From CAVQFO01 sp963711725 (lineage in GTDB: Bacteria > Pseudomonadota > Gammaproteobacteria > Nitrococcales > Aquisalimonadaceae): DNA of 64,000 nucleotides. The stretch spans positions 32,938 to 96,937 of the forward strand of contig CAVQFO010000009.1 of the NCBI GenBank assembly GCA_963711725.1. Reading direction: 5' to 3'. Under the pieces are notes generated by a model. That model ran no database searches. It was not told the DNA's origin and saw only the letters and a program-made list of their open reading frames with translations. Below are positions 38,813 through 47,418 of the stretch, piece by piece; positions within the stretch are counted from its first letter, which is position 1; each line of letters begins with the position of its first letter. The translations under genes were made by a program, and so were the position numbers.

Positions 38813-39041
38813 GGCCGCAGAGGCACAGAGCACACAGAGGATAAGAAAGCCTTCTTGTCTCTCTCTTTGGAATTCTGTGCCCTCTGTGGTCAATGATTTC
38901 CAGGTCATCGGCTCGGCGGCGTCACCGGACTGTCGGTTTACGCTGCGCCAATCCGACCTGCGTCCTGGAGATTCGCGGCGGTGAGCGCCGCTCCTACAAA
39001 AGGGAGCTTTCCGGTAGGAGCGGCGCTCATCGCCGCGAATG
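38813..39041. repeat. Intergenic repeats: CACAGAG hairpin, GTCGG palindrome and a REP pair
   Basis: CACAGAG hairpin arms at 38813-38830 and 38873-38891; a linker; a palindrome GTCGGTTTACGC...ATCCGAC at 38932-38957; then two REPs in opposite orientation, 38971-38998 (ending GCGCCGCTCCTACAA) and 39012-39039 (GGTAGGAGCGGCGCTCATCG onward), a BIME-like inverted pair. The second REP ends a few bases before the stop of the convergent cyclase gene. Confidence 0.8.
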
Positions 39042-39047
39042 CCCGAT

Positions 39048-39836
39048 TCACGCCGCGGCGCTGGCCCCCACCACCACTCGGTTGCGCCCGCCCAACTTGG
39101 CTTCGTAGAGCGCCGCATCCGCCCGCCGCAGCACCGGATCCAGCGTCTCATCCTCGGCGCAGAACTCCGAAACCCCGATACTCACGGTGAGGGAAAACGC
39201 CCGATCCTCGGCCGAGAGCTTGAGCCCCTCGATTTCCGCCCGCAGGCGTTCAGCCAGGGGTTCGCTCTGCGCGGCGGTGGTCTCCGGCAGGAGTACGGCG
39301 AACTCCTCGCCCCCCAGGCGTCCCACCATGTCGTGATCCCTCACGGACTGCCGCAGCACGGCGGCCAGGCGCGCCAATGCCTTATCACCGGCGCGCCGAC
39401 CGAAGGTGTCATTGATCCGTTTGAAATCATCCACGTCCAGCAGCAGCACCGACGAGGTGTGACGATAGCGGATGGCCCGAGTCATCTCCCGCTGAGCTTC
39501 GCCGATAAAATGGCTGTGGCTCAACAAGCCGGTAAGCGGATCCACCAGTTCCGCCTCCGCCATGGCCCTGGACTGGCGACTGAAAGCCGCAAGCAATGCC
39601 ACCACCATTATCGCCAACACGCCGGAAACCAGAAAAGCGGTGACCGCCAGTACCGCCCAAAACCCGGCCCGAGTCGGGGCCCCGCCCTGCAGGCGCCAAA
39701 ACACCAGCGGCGGCAACAACACGATCAGCCAGCAAACCGCCGTCATCCCCAACACCGAGAGCACCGCCCCACGGCGGCTCACCTGCGCGATACTCCACGT
39801 GATCCATCGGGGTGCTGTAATTTTATTCTTGTCCAT
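39048..39836 (-). CDS. Membrane-anchored diguanylate cyclase
   Basis: 262 residues from ATG 39836 (MDKNKITAPRWITWSIAQV); the frame extends to 39911. Two membrane helices (about 25-48 and 60-88; VLSVLGMTAVCWLIVLLPPL, FLVSGVLAIMVVALLAAF) are followed directly by a GGDEF domain (about 105-260) with active site RLGGEEFAVLLPE and LLDVDDFKRINDTFGRRAGD. There is no periplasmic sensor domain. It should make c-di-GMP at the inner membrane. Third catalytically intact cyclase in the window, unlike the GAF pair in layout. Confidence 0.93.
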   Translation of the reverse strand: MDKNKITAPRWITWSIAQVSRRGAVLSVLGMTAVCWLIVLLPPLVFWRLQGGAPTRAGFWAVLAVTAFLVSGVLAIMVVALLAAFSRQSRAMAEAELVDPLTGLLSHSHFIGEAQREMTRAIRYRHTSSVLLLDVDDFKRINDTFGRRAGDKALARLAAVLRQSVRDHDMVGRLGGEEFAVLLPETTAAQSEPLAERLRAEIEGLKLSAEDRAFSLTVSIGVSEFCAEDETLDPVLRRADAALYEAKLGGRNRVVVGASAAA

Positions 39837-40001
39837 TCTCGGGCTGTCTCTCCCTTCAGGCCTTGCCGGCGCGTACAAGCGGGTATTCCATTCCGCGCGC
39901 CGGCGCAACAAGTCACAATCGCCGCTGTTCGAAACTCAAACCATGCGAGGTGCTACACCAGTTTATACCGGGTTCGGGTCCGCGCATCACGCGCCTTGGC
40001 A

Positions 40002-40940
40002 CTATCCGGTATAGAAATGCGACAACACCGCCGATACCGTGAAGATCGCAATCACCGTCGAGATCAATATCGCCGTGGACGCCTGCTCGGCGTACACCCC
40101 GTAACGCTGGGCCAGAACATACACGTTCGCGGCAATAGGCAGCGATGCCTCCACCACCAGCACGGCGACCCAAAGAGGGGGCAAATCCACGAGATACGCC
40201 GCCGCGCACCAAACCAACAGGGGATGGACCAGCAGTTTCAGCGCCGACATGTAGCCGGTTTCGGCGGCGCCCTGGCGCACCGGCCTGCCGGACAGTGTCG
40301 CCCCCAATGCAAACAATGCGCACGGCCCTGCCGCGGACCCCAGTAGATTCCCGTAGGCCGCCAGCGGCCCGGGTATGGCCACCTTCAGGAATCCAAGTAG
40401 CGCACCGGCCACGCTGGCGATGATCAGCGGGTTGCGAACCAGCCCCAGCCCGACCGTGCGCGCAACCCGCCGCCAGCCGCCGCCACGGCCCAGATCAGCC
40501 TCGATGATTGCCACCGTGAGGCCGATCATCACCACGGTGTCCACCACCAAAACAACCACCGCCGGCAGTGCCGCATCCGCGCCGAAAGCCGTGATAACCA
40601 GGGGCAGGCCGACGAACCCCACATTCGAGAAAGTGGCCGCCAGGGAGCGCAGGGCCTGCACCGCAGGCCGCGCCGGGAACAGCCAGCGGCCGGCGAAAAA
40701 GGTCGCCGCGAACAAGGGCAGGCCCGCGCCGTAATAGGCAAGGATCAAGCGACCATCGAACAACGCCTCCACCGGCGCTTCGGCGACCTTCACCACCAGC
40801 AACGCCGGCAACGCGAAGTAGAATACAAAGGCGTTGAGCCCACCCACGGCGCTGGCCGGCAAGACCCGGCTGCGACCCGCGGCATAGCCGGTGAATATCA
40901 AGGCAAAGAAGGGCAGCGCGATGTTGAAGACCGCGTACAT
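40002..40940 (-). CDS. AEC-family (auxin efflux carrier-like) transporter
   Basis: 312 residues, about ten membrane helices in two five-helix halves. Family marks: FFALIFTGYAAGRSRVLP at the N-terminus, FYFALPALLVVKVAE, the helix-break region ATFSNVGFVGLPLV (Asn-Val-Gly-Phe-x-Gly-x-Pro) and the C-terminal ASLPIAANVYVLAQRYGV. Bacterial AEC proteins export or import small carboxylates such as malate or malonate. The substrate here is unknown. Upstream of and same strand as the cyclase gene, with 165 bases between. Confidence 0.9.
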   Translation of the reverse strand: MYAVFNIALPFFALIFTGYAAGRSRVLPASAVGGLNAFVFYFALPALLVVKVAEAPVEALFDGRLILAYYGAGLPLFAATFFAGRWLFPARPAVQALRSLAATFSNVGFVGLPLVITAFGADAALPAVVVLVVDTVVMIGLTVAIIEADLGRGGGWRRVARTVGLGLVRNPLIIASVAGALLGFLKVAIPGPLAAYGNLLGSAAGPCALFALGATLSGRPVRQGAAETGYMSALKLLVHPLLVWCAAAYLVDLPPLWVAVLVVEASLPIAANVYVLAQRYGVYAEQASTAILISTVIAIFTVSAVLSHFYTG

Positions 40941-41097
40941 TCAGGGAGCTCCGGTAACCGGAAGAACGGCGCGCAGCTTACCAAAATCCGCCAAATGGCG
41001 CCGCCCGCGTGCTTCAATTCAGGCCATTACGGGATACACTGCGGCTATCGCACCGGCGCACCCGGCCGAACTCACGGAACAGGATCGAAACCGCGAA

Positions 41098-41584
41098 ATG
41101 CTCACGGATGTGCTGATCGTCTTTATCCTCATCGCCGCCGCCAACAGCGCACCGGTTCTCCTCCGGAACATGCTGGGCGAGGTTGCAAACTGGCCGCTGG
41201 ACTGCGGCCTGTCGTTCTTCGACGGCCGCCCTCTATCTGGGCCGCTCCAAGACGTGGAGAGGGCTGGCCGGCGCGGTGGCTTGCTGCGCGGCGGGCGGCT
41301 GGCTGGCCTACAACAATGCCTTGTTCGGCGCCAAGCTGGGTTTGGCGGCCATGGCCGGCGATGTGGGTTCCAGTTTCGCCAAGCGGCGCGCCGGAGTACC
41401 CAGCAGCGGTCGCGCCGTTGGCCTGGATCAGATCCCCGAGTCCCTGCTCCCCGCCTTGACCGCCTGGTGGGAGGGCCGCGTCAGCCTGATGGCCGCTCTG
41501 GCGATCACCGTGGCCTTCGTGGCCCTGGAACTGGCGATTTCCCCCGTGCTCTACCGCCTGGGTTTCCGCAACAAACCGTATTGA
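41098..41584 (+). pseudogene. CDP-archaeol synthase-like membrane protein (DUF46/CarS), one-base frameshift
   Basis: Corrected length 161 residues from ATG 41098 (MLTDVLIVFILIAAANSAPV). Pattern of the CarS family: SAPVLLRNML, LDCGLSFFDGRPL then GRSKTWRGLAGAVACC, and the later WEGRVSL and LGFRNKPY tail, with four membrane segments. The break is at about 41236, where one extra T in CTCTATCTGG shifts DGRPL away from LGRSKTWRG. Archaeal CarS activates archaeol with CTP; the bacterial relatives are shorter and their substrate is unproven. Not obviously linked to its neighbours. Confidence 0.82.
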
Positions 41585-41610
41585 GCGGTGGAGCGCCCCG
41601 GCGAGCTTGA

Positions 41611-41814
41611 TGTAGGAGCGGTCGTGTCGACCGCGAATCTTGATCACGCTTCAGGACACGAAGAGCAAGAAGGGTACACGAAGAACACGAAGGTTGATTT
41701 GAAGCGGACAAGGGAAGTTCTCAATCCGAAAAGCTTCGTGTTCTTCGTGTCTTCTTCGTGGCCTTCGTGACCCGAAACGCTGAATAATTCGCGGTCGACA
41801 CGACCGCTCCTACA
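41611..41814. repeat. MITE/BIME-like element with 28-base perfect terminal inverted repeats
   Basis: The ends 41611-41638 (TGTAGGAGCGGTCGTGTCGA onward) and 41787-41814 are perfect inverted repeats of 28 bases. Inside lie CGCTTCAGGACACGAAG near the left and CTTCGTGACCCGAAACGC near the right, with CACGAAG and CTTCGTG units between. The interior is in the opposite orientation to the copies at 18324-18480 and 24325-24540. No reading frame or transposase is present. Confidence 0.85.
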
Positions 41815-41842
41815 GCAGGAGTTGGGCCCCGGCGGAGATCGC

Positions 41843-42839
41843 CTAGCCCCGGGTCAGCCGGTGTACCACCACCTCGGGTGGGCAATTGAAACGCACATCG
41901 ACCACCGACGAGCCCGCTCCGAGGGACGTATAGCCGGACATCTCCCGGTAGCTCCAGCCTCCCGCGCAGTACTTGCGCGGGCAATTGGCGTTGGTGACCA
42001 GCGGTATGCCCCCGGGGAGCCGGATCTGACCGCCGTGGGTATGGCCGCAAAGCATGGCGTCGAAACCGGCCGCCGCGGCCTGCCGGAACAATTCGGGGGA
42101 ATGGGAGAGCAACAGCGCCGGCTCGCCCTCGGGAATGTCACGGCAGGTGCGCTCCAGATTGTCCGCCCGGAAGAAGTGCGGATCATCGACCCCGGCGAGA
42201 TGCAGTGTTTCCCCGTCGCGAACCAGGGGTTCGGACTCGTTCAGGAGTACCCGCATCCCCAGGGCCTCCATGGCCGGGAGCATTCGGATGGAGTCGTGAT
42301 TCCCCAAAATGGCGTAGACGGGTTCCCGCAGATTCGCGCGAAGGCGCTCCAGGCCCTCGAGCGCGGCCTCCCAGGAACCGGTGGTCCGATACCGATAGTC
42401 GCCGGTGAGCACGCACAGATCGTAGTCAATGCCGCGGACACGCTCGCTCAGGGCGTGGGGGAAATCCTCGTTGGCGTCCAAGATGCAGATCGCTGATCTG
42501 AAGGATGCGAAACCCCTCGAAGGCGCGCGGCAGGCGCCGCAGGCGCAGATCGTATTCCACGCTTCGAATCTTGAGGGCGTTGCGGCGCCCCCGCGGGTAA
42601 AGCATGGAATAGCGAAGCACGGCGCGCACGAAGCCCCGGAAGCTGACCCAGTTCTCGATGTGAAAACTGGTCAGCCCCTGCCCGAACACCGGGGCCTCGC
42701 CCTCTTCCTCGATGGCCAGACGCTGGCGCAAATGCAGGGGCTCGACACGGGAGCCCAGATGATCCGCCAGATCCTCCCCGGAGCCTGATCGCTGCGCAGC
42801 GGATTCGCGCATTTTCGGATTCAGGCTGCCGGCGGGCAC
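41843..42839 (-). pseudogene. Metallophosphoesterase (YkuE/calcineurin-like), one-base frameshift
   Basis: Corrected length about 331 residues from GTG 42839, or about 322 from ATG 42812 (MRESAAQRSG). Metal and substrate motifs: ILQISDLHL then DANEDFP, LTGDYRYRTTGSW, AILGNHDSIRM, and CGHTHGGQIRLPGG. The frame breaks at about 42480 where one extra base in CATCTTGGACG separates ISDLHL from DANED. Such enzymes hydrolyse phosphodiesters, for example lipid headgroups, at the membrane. There is no clear membrane helix. The GTG start is three bases after the stop of the aminotransferase gene, so the two are coupled. Confidence 0.87.
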
Positions 42840-42842
42840 GAA

Positions 42843-44108
42843 TCAGCCCGCCGCCGCCATCGCTTCCGCGAAGATATCCACCGCTTCGTCGATTTGCTGG
42901 CGGGTAACGATCAGCGGCGGCAGCCAGCGAATCACCTGTTGGCCGTAGGGCCCGCAGCGCAGCATCAGCAGGCCGCGCTTCTCGCACTCCTTGGTAATAC
43001 GCCCGGCGCGTTCGCCGTCGGGGTTGCCCTGGCCATCCCCGATTTCCACGCCCAGCATCAGACCCGCGCCGCGGACATCGGCAATCGCGGGGGTCTGGCT
43101 TCGGAGGTCATCGAGCCGGGCCTGTAGATGCCGGCCCTGTTCGGCCGCGTTTTCGACCAGGCCTTCTTCATCGATGACGTCCAGCACGGCCACTGCCGCG
43201 GCGCAGGCCACGGCGTTGCCGCCGTAGGTCCCGCCCTGGGATCCGGGAAAGCCCTGTTCCATCAGCTCCCGGGGGGCTCCCATGGCGGACAGGGGGAAAC
43301 CGCTGGCCAGGCCCTTGGCACTCATCACAATATCGGGCTGCACGCCATAGTGTTCGTGGCCCCAGAACTTGCCGGTGCGGCCGTAGCCGGCCTGAACCTC
43401 GTCCATGACCATCAGGATGCCGTGCTTGTCGCAGCGCTCGCGCAGCCCCTGGAAGAACCGGCGATTGCCCGGCACGTAGCCGCCTTCGCCCTGCACCGGT
43501 TCCACGAACATGGCCGCGGTTTCGGAGGGCGCACAATAGGTGGCGAAAATATGATCCAGCTCGCGCAGGCAGAAATCGGTGGCCGTGTCCTCGTCCCAGC
43601 CGTAGTGGAAGGTATTCGGGAAGGGCGCGACCACCACACCGCCCATCATGGGCTCCAGCCCCGCGCGCAACTTGACGCTGGAGGTGGTCATGGACAGAGA
43701 CGCCATGGTGCGGCCGTGGAACCCGCCGTGAAAGACGATGACCTTGGTGCGCCCCGTCGCCTGGCGGGCCAGGCGCAGCGATGATTCGGCCACTTCCGTT
43801 CCGGCGCTGGCGAAGAAGATGCTGTCGATGGCACCCGGCATGCGCTCGCCCAAACGCTCGCTGAGCTCCAGCAGTTTCGGATGTTTGACCGTGGTGTACT
43901 GGGCATGAATGACCGTGGCCACCTGCTTCTGGGCGGCCTCCACGACCTTGGGATGACAGTGCCCCGTGCAGGTGACGCCGATTCCCGAGGTGAAATCGAT
44001 ATAGCGTCGGTCGTCGCGGTCGTAGAGATAAATGCCCTCGCCTCGCGCAACGGTCACGTCAGTGGCTTGTTTCAGCAGCGGAGAAAGCTGTCCGGTATCG
44101 TGGCTCAT
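42843..44108 (-). CDS. Class III aminotransferase, GabT-like
   Basis: 421 residues. PLP fold type I, subgroup II: DFTSGIGVTCTGHCHPKVVE, the aromatic stacking region FHGGFHGRTMASLSMTTS, FVEPVQGEGGYVPG, metal-like DEVQAGYGRTGKFW, and Schiff-base lysine in MSAKGLASGFPLSAMG. Family members transaminate omega-amino groups (GABA, beta-alanine, ornithine, taurine). GabT is the best fit by pattern, but substrate choice cannot be read from sequence. It would pair logically with the GabD-like enzyme at 37326. Confidence 0.9.
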   Translation of the reverse strand: MSHDTGQLSPLLKQATDVTVARGEGIYLYDRDDRRYIDFTSGIGVTCTGHCHPKVVEAAQKQVATVIHAQYTTVKHPKLLELSERLGERMPGAIDSIFFASAGTEVAESSLRLARQATGRTKVIVFHGGFHGRTMASLSMTTSSVKLRAGLEPMMGGVVVAPFPNTFHYGWDEDTATDFCLRELDHIFATYCAPSETAAMFVEPVQGEGGYVPGNRRFFQGLRERCDKHGILMVMDEVQAGYGRTGKFWGHEHYGVQPDIVMSAKGLASGFPLSAMGAPRELMEQGFPGSQGGTYGGNAVACAAAVAVLDVIDEEGLVENAAEQGRHLQARLDDLRSQTPAIADVRGAGLMLGVEIGDGQGNPDGERAGRITKECEKRGLLMLRCGPYGQQVIRWLPPLIVTRQQIDEAVDIFAEAMAAAG

Positions 44109-44265
44109 GGACTGACTCCTATTCGTTGGAGGCCCGGATCGTCGAAAATTCTTCTCTATTCCGTTACTTGCGGGCTGGGGGCGGAAACGGCGAATTACAA
44201 ACCATGCACGGCCTGTACCTCCGAGTTTAGACCTCGGCGAGTCACGGCTTCAAATCAGGCAACGC

Positions 44266-45432
44266 TCATTCCCCCGCCAGGGCCTCGCGCACCGCGCGGC
44301 CCACTTCGGTGGTAGCGGCGGCGCCACCGGCCCGTTGGCTCAGTTCGGCTTCCACCGCCGACCTCAGCCGGCGGCCCGCCTCCGCGGCGCGGGGATCTTC
44401 CTCTCCCATCCAATCCAGCATCATGGCCGCGGTGAGCAGCATGGCCGTGGGCCCCGCCAACCCCTTGCCGGCGATATCCGGCGCGCTGCCATGGGTGGGT
44501 TCGAACATGGGCGGGCGCGATCGGTCGGCGGGGTTGATGTTGGCGGATGGAGCCACTCCCATGCCGCCGCAAAGCACGGCCGCGAGGTCGGTAAGGATGT
44601 CGCCGTGGAGATTGCTGGCGACCACCACGTCGAACTGCCAGGGAGCGGTCACGAATTTCATGCAGGCGGCATCCACCAGCTCGTGATGGACCGCGATGTC
44701 CGGAAAATCGGCTGCCACCTCCGCGAACACTTCCGTGTACATCTCGCCCCAATACGGCAGGGCGTTGCGTTTGGTGATCAGACAGACCTGGGCCAGGGCC
44801 TCGCCGCCATCCGGCCGCCGGAACGATCGGGCGCGGCGGACGCCGCTGCCGCGCTCCGCCGCGCGCAGCGCGGCCCGCTGAAAGGCATGACGGAAGATGC
44901 GCTCGGCGCCCTGGCGGGTGAAGACCTCCACCTGGGTGGCGACTTCCCGGGATGTACCCGGCGCCAGGCGGCCACCCTGCCCCACGTACTCGCCCTCGCT
45001 GTTCTCGCGAACCACCAGCATATCGATCTCTCTGGCCCGGGGATCGGCCAGATACTGGGGTGCGCCGTCCAGCAGAACGGCGGGACGCTCGCATGCCCAG
45101 AGGTCGAAGCCCTTGCGAAACTGCAGCAACGGAGCCAGGGAGATGCCGTCGGGCAGGCAATAGCGGTTCGGATCGTCCGCCGGACCGGGATCACCCAACG
45201 CGCCCAACAGCAACGCGTCGAAACCGGCCAAACGCTCCCGCCAGTCCGACGGCATGCTCTCGCCGTGCCGGCGATGGAATTCGGTGGAAGGCCAGTCGAA
45301 CGGTACCAGATCGAGATCGGGGCCGCCGTTGTCCCGCAACCACTCCAGAATTCCGACGGCCTGTTCCATCACTTCGGGCCCGATACCGTCGCCGGGCATC
45401 ACGGCAACCCGCCAGCGATTGCGTCCGCTCAT
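44266..45432 (-). CDS. Isocitrate/isopropylmalate dehydrogenase family, tartrate dehydrogenase-like
   Basis: 388 residues. The family opens VAVMPGDGIGPEVM; the substrate helix reads YCLPDGISLAPLLQFRKGFDLWACERP, followed by VVRENSEGEYVGQGGRL (tartrate/isopropylmalate pattern), Lys-Tyr-like ITKRNALPYWGEMY, metal-binding DAACMKFVTAPWQFDVVVASNLHGDILTD split over about 235-265, and EPTHGSAPDIAGKG. The RENSEGEY loop fits D-malate/tartrate dehydrogenases (TtuC, DmlA) better than LeuB. It would oxidatively decarboxylate a 2-hydroxydicarboxylate with NAD. It lies 157 bases upstream of the aminotransferase on the same strand. Confidence 0.85.
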   Translation of the reverse strand: MSGRNRWRVAVMPGDGIGPEVMEQAVGILEWLRDNGGPDLDLVPFDWPSTEFHRRHGESMPSDWRERLAGFDALLLGALGDPGPADDPNRYCLPDGISLAPLLQFRKGFDLWACERPAVLLDGAPQYLADPRAREIDMLVVRENSEGEYVGQGGRLAPGTSREVATQVEVFTRQGAERIFRHAFQRAALRAAERGSGVRRARSFRRPDGGEALAQVCLITKRNALPYWGEMYTEVFAEVAADFPDIAVHHELVDAACMKFVTAPWQFDVVVASNLHGDILTDLAAVLCGGMGVAPSANINPADRSRPPMFEPTHGSAPDIAGKGLAGPTAMLLTAAMMLDWMGEEDPRAAEAGRRLRSAVEAELSQRAGGAAATTEVGRAVREALAGE

Positions 45433-45490
45433 CGACTCCCCCTCGTTTCGCTGTCAGCCTCCACGGTCTCCGAGGCTCGGTGGAAATGCA

Positions 45491-45523
45491 AGAGCGGCGG
45501 ACCCTATCGGGCGCCGCCGCTCT
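45491..45523 (-). terminator. Hairpin downstream of dksA-like gene
   Basis: AGAGCGGCGG (45491-45500) pairs with CCGCCGCTCT (45514-45523) over a 13-base loop, 39 bases past the dksA-like stop. On the minus strand CTTGCATTTCC follows, a weak T-rich tail, so termination is plausible but not certain. Confidence 0.55.
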
Positions 45524-45561
45524 CTATGGGGCCGACTGGGGGCGGGGGATGGCCCCCCGCC

Positions 45562-45963
45562 TCACAAAGACGGATGCCCTCCATCGGCGTAGCCGCTTTC
45601 GTGGCGACGCTGGCAATCGACACAGCGCCGCGCCGCCGGATTGGCTTCCAGGCGCTCCGGCGCAATGGCCTCGCCGCAGTCCTCGCAAAGGCCGTAGCTG
45701 TTTTCCCGGATCCGTTCCAGGGCATCGGTGAGCTCCCGGGCCTCCTTCAGGTGATGATCCACCAAGGCAAGGTCCAGATCCGAGAGCAGGTCCGCCACGG
45801 CCTCCTCACCCGTGTCGTGAACCTGCTCGGCCAGATCGGCATAGCGCTCACGGTCCGCCTGCAACAGCGCCACATGAACTTCGTCGCGCACCTCGCGCAG
45901 GCGCCGGCGTATCAGATCCCGCATCTCCCGACGTTGGTTTTCGTCCATGCTCGCCGCAGTCAT
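45562..45963 (-). CDS. DksA/TraR-family zinc-finger protein
   Basis: 133 residues: a long helical hairpin (about 5-85) and a four-cysteine zinc finger CEDCGEAI...CVDC with the family spacing C-x2-C-x17-C-x2-C. The acidic hairpin tip of DksA is not clearly kept (DTGEEAVADLLSDLD), so it may not act with ppGpp as DksA does. Its ATG overlaps the TCA-encoded stop of the sulfide:quinone oxidoreductase gene by four bases (ATGA), so the two are translationally coupled; this suggests regulation of, or a need during, sulfide oxidation. Confidence 0.88.
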   Translation of the reverse strand: MTAASMDENQRREMRDLIRRRLREVRDEVHVALLQADRERYADLAEQVHDTGEEAVADLLSDLDLALVDHHLKEARELTDALERIRENSYGLCEDCGEAIAPERLEANPAARRCVDCQRRHESGYADGGHPSL

Positions 45964-47246
45964 GCCGCCCTGCCCTTCTTCTTCAGCCTCGTGATCTTCA
46001 TCGCGCCCAGTACGTACTTCTCGTAGATGGGTTCGGCGGAACCTTTTTTCATCTTACGGATGAAATACTTCTCGAACGCGACCTTGGCCAGGTGCACCCA
46101 GCGCCCCTTTTTCGCCCAGGTCACGTTGCGCGGCGGGTTCTGAGGCAGAGCCACGAAAGCAACGCCGGTGCTGCCCATATCCGCCAGGCAGATCGCGTTC
46201 CAGGTGCCGCGGTGGCTGGGCTCCCGGTTTTGCAGCTGTTCCTCGATATTGCCCACGATGGCCGAAATCATGCTTTCTATCATGTAGCCGGTCTTGGGCG
46301 CGCCGGTGGGCACGGGGGTCTGCTCGATGGGGGGAATGGCGATACACACTCCCGCCGAATAGATGTTCGGATATTTCGGGCTGCGCTGATGCTCGTCCAC
46401 GATCACGAAACCACGGGGGTTGCACAAACCCTCCACCGCCGCCACCGGCTCCATGCCCTTGAAGGCGGGCAACACCATGGAATAGACGAACGGCAGCTCG
46501 TGCTCACGCACCACCTCACCCTTGTCGTCGTGTTCGGCGACGTGCATCTTGCCCGCCTCCACCTTGGTCACCTTGGCGTTCGTTATCCACTTGATCTCGC
46601 GCCGCCGCAGTTCGCTTTCCAGCAGCCCCTTGGAGTCCTCCACGCCGCCCAGCCCCAGGTGGCCGATGTACGGTTCGGGGGTCACAAACGTCATGGGCAC
46701 GCGGTCGCGCATCTGGCGCTTGCGCAGATCGGCATCCACGATCAACGCATATTCGTAGGCAGGGCCGAAACAGCTGGCTCCAGCCGCGGCCCCGACCACC
46801 ACGGGCCCCGGCTCCTGAACGAACTTCTCGTAGTCCGTATAAGCACGCTCGGCGTGATCCACCGTGCACACGGAATGGGTAAAGCCCTCGGGCCCCAATC
46901 CCTCCACCTCTTCGAACGCCAGTTTCGGCCCGGTGGTAATGACCAGATAGTCGTAATCCAGCTGGTGGCCGTCGGCTGTCTCCACCCGGTTGCCCTCGGC
47001 GTCGATGCGCGTTACCGGGCTGGCGATGAAGTCGATCTTCTTTTTCGCCAGGTAAGGACCGATGGCGAAGGCAATATCGCCCCGCTCCCGCCAACCCACG
47101 GCGACCCACGGGTTGGACGGCACGAACTGGAAGTATTCGGTGGCGTTGACCACGGTGATCTGATGTTCGCGACCCAGCGCCGCGCGCATTTCATAGGCTG
47201 CGGGCAGGCCGCCGATACCGGCGCCGATGATGACGATGTGAGCCAT
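45960..47246 (-). CDS. sqr: Sulfide:quinone oxidoreductase
   Basis: 428 residues from ATG 47246 (MAHIVIIGAGIGGLPAAYEM), with GGAGG nine bases upstream; the frame runs on to 47345 without conservation. FAD-binding GxGxxG, then TTGPKLAFE and SAGVCIAIPPIEQTPVPTG. Three cysteines, C127 (THSVCTVDHA), C159 (ASCFGPAYEYA) and C353 (NAICLADMG), match the catalytic Cys128, Cys160 and Cys356 of Acidithiobacillus ferrooxidans SQR. A basic, amphipathic C-terminus (KITRLKKKGRAA) fits peripheral membrane binding. It oxidises sulfide to polysulfide and passes electrons to quinone. A palindromic FNR box lies 68 bases upstream. Confidence 0.94.
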   Translation of the reverse strand: MAHIVIIGAGIGGLPAAYEMRAALGREHQITVVNATEYFQFVPSNPWVAVGWRERGDIAFAIGPYLAKKKIDFIASPVTRIDAEGNRVETADGHQLDYDYLVITTGPKLAFEEVEGLGPEGFTHSVCTVDHAERAYTDYEKFVQEPGPVVVGAAAGASCFGPAYEYALIVDADLRKRQMRDRVPMTFVTPEPYIGHLGLGGVEDSKGLLESELRRREIKWITNAKVTKVEAGKMHVAEHDDKGEVVREHELPFVYSMVLPAFKGMEPVAAVEGLCNPRGFVIVDEHQRSPKYPNIYSAGVCIAIPPIEQTPVPTGAPKTGYMIESMISAIVGNIEEQLQNREPSHRGTWNAICLADMGSTGVAFVALPQNPPRNVTWAKKGRWVHLAKVAFEKYFIRKMKKGSAEPIYEKYVLGAMKITRLKKKGRAA

Positions 47247-47286
47247 TTGGAGTTCCTCCGGGTTTGAATGCTCTCCTCCGCGAATG

Positions 47287-47327
47287 ACTCTACTTGATAC
47301 CCCCCGGGGCATGTTGATCTGTATCAA
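47287..47327. promoter_or_regulatory. FNR/ANR box and probable class II promoter of sqr
   Basis: TTGATCTGTATCAA (47314-47327) is a perfect match to the FNR/ANR consensus TTGATnnnnATCAA. On the minus strand a -10-like TAGAGT lies at 47292-47287, placing the start at about 47280 and the box centre near -40.5, the normal class II activating position for sqr. Toward the alcohol dehydrogenase gene, a weaker TATGCT (47371-47376) would put the box near -62. Confidence 0.7.
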
Positions 47328-47418
47328 ATCGCGGCGACACGACACACCGCCGAAGCACGCACTACACTGGTATGCTGGGTAGCTTGAGTCGAAACAACCG
47401 CCGAACAGAGGGGATAAA

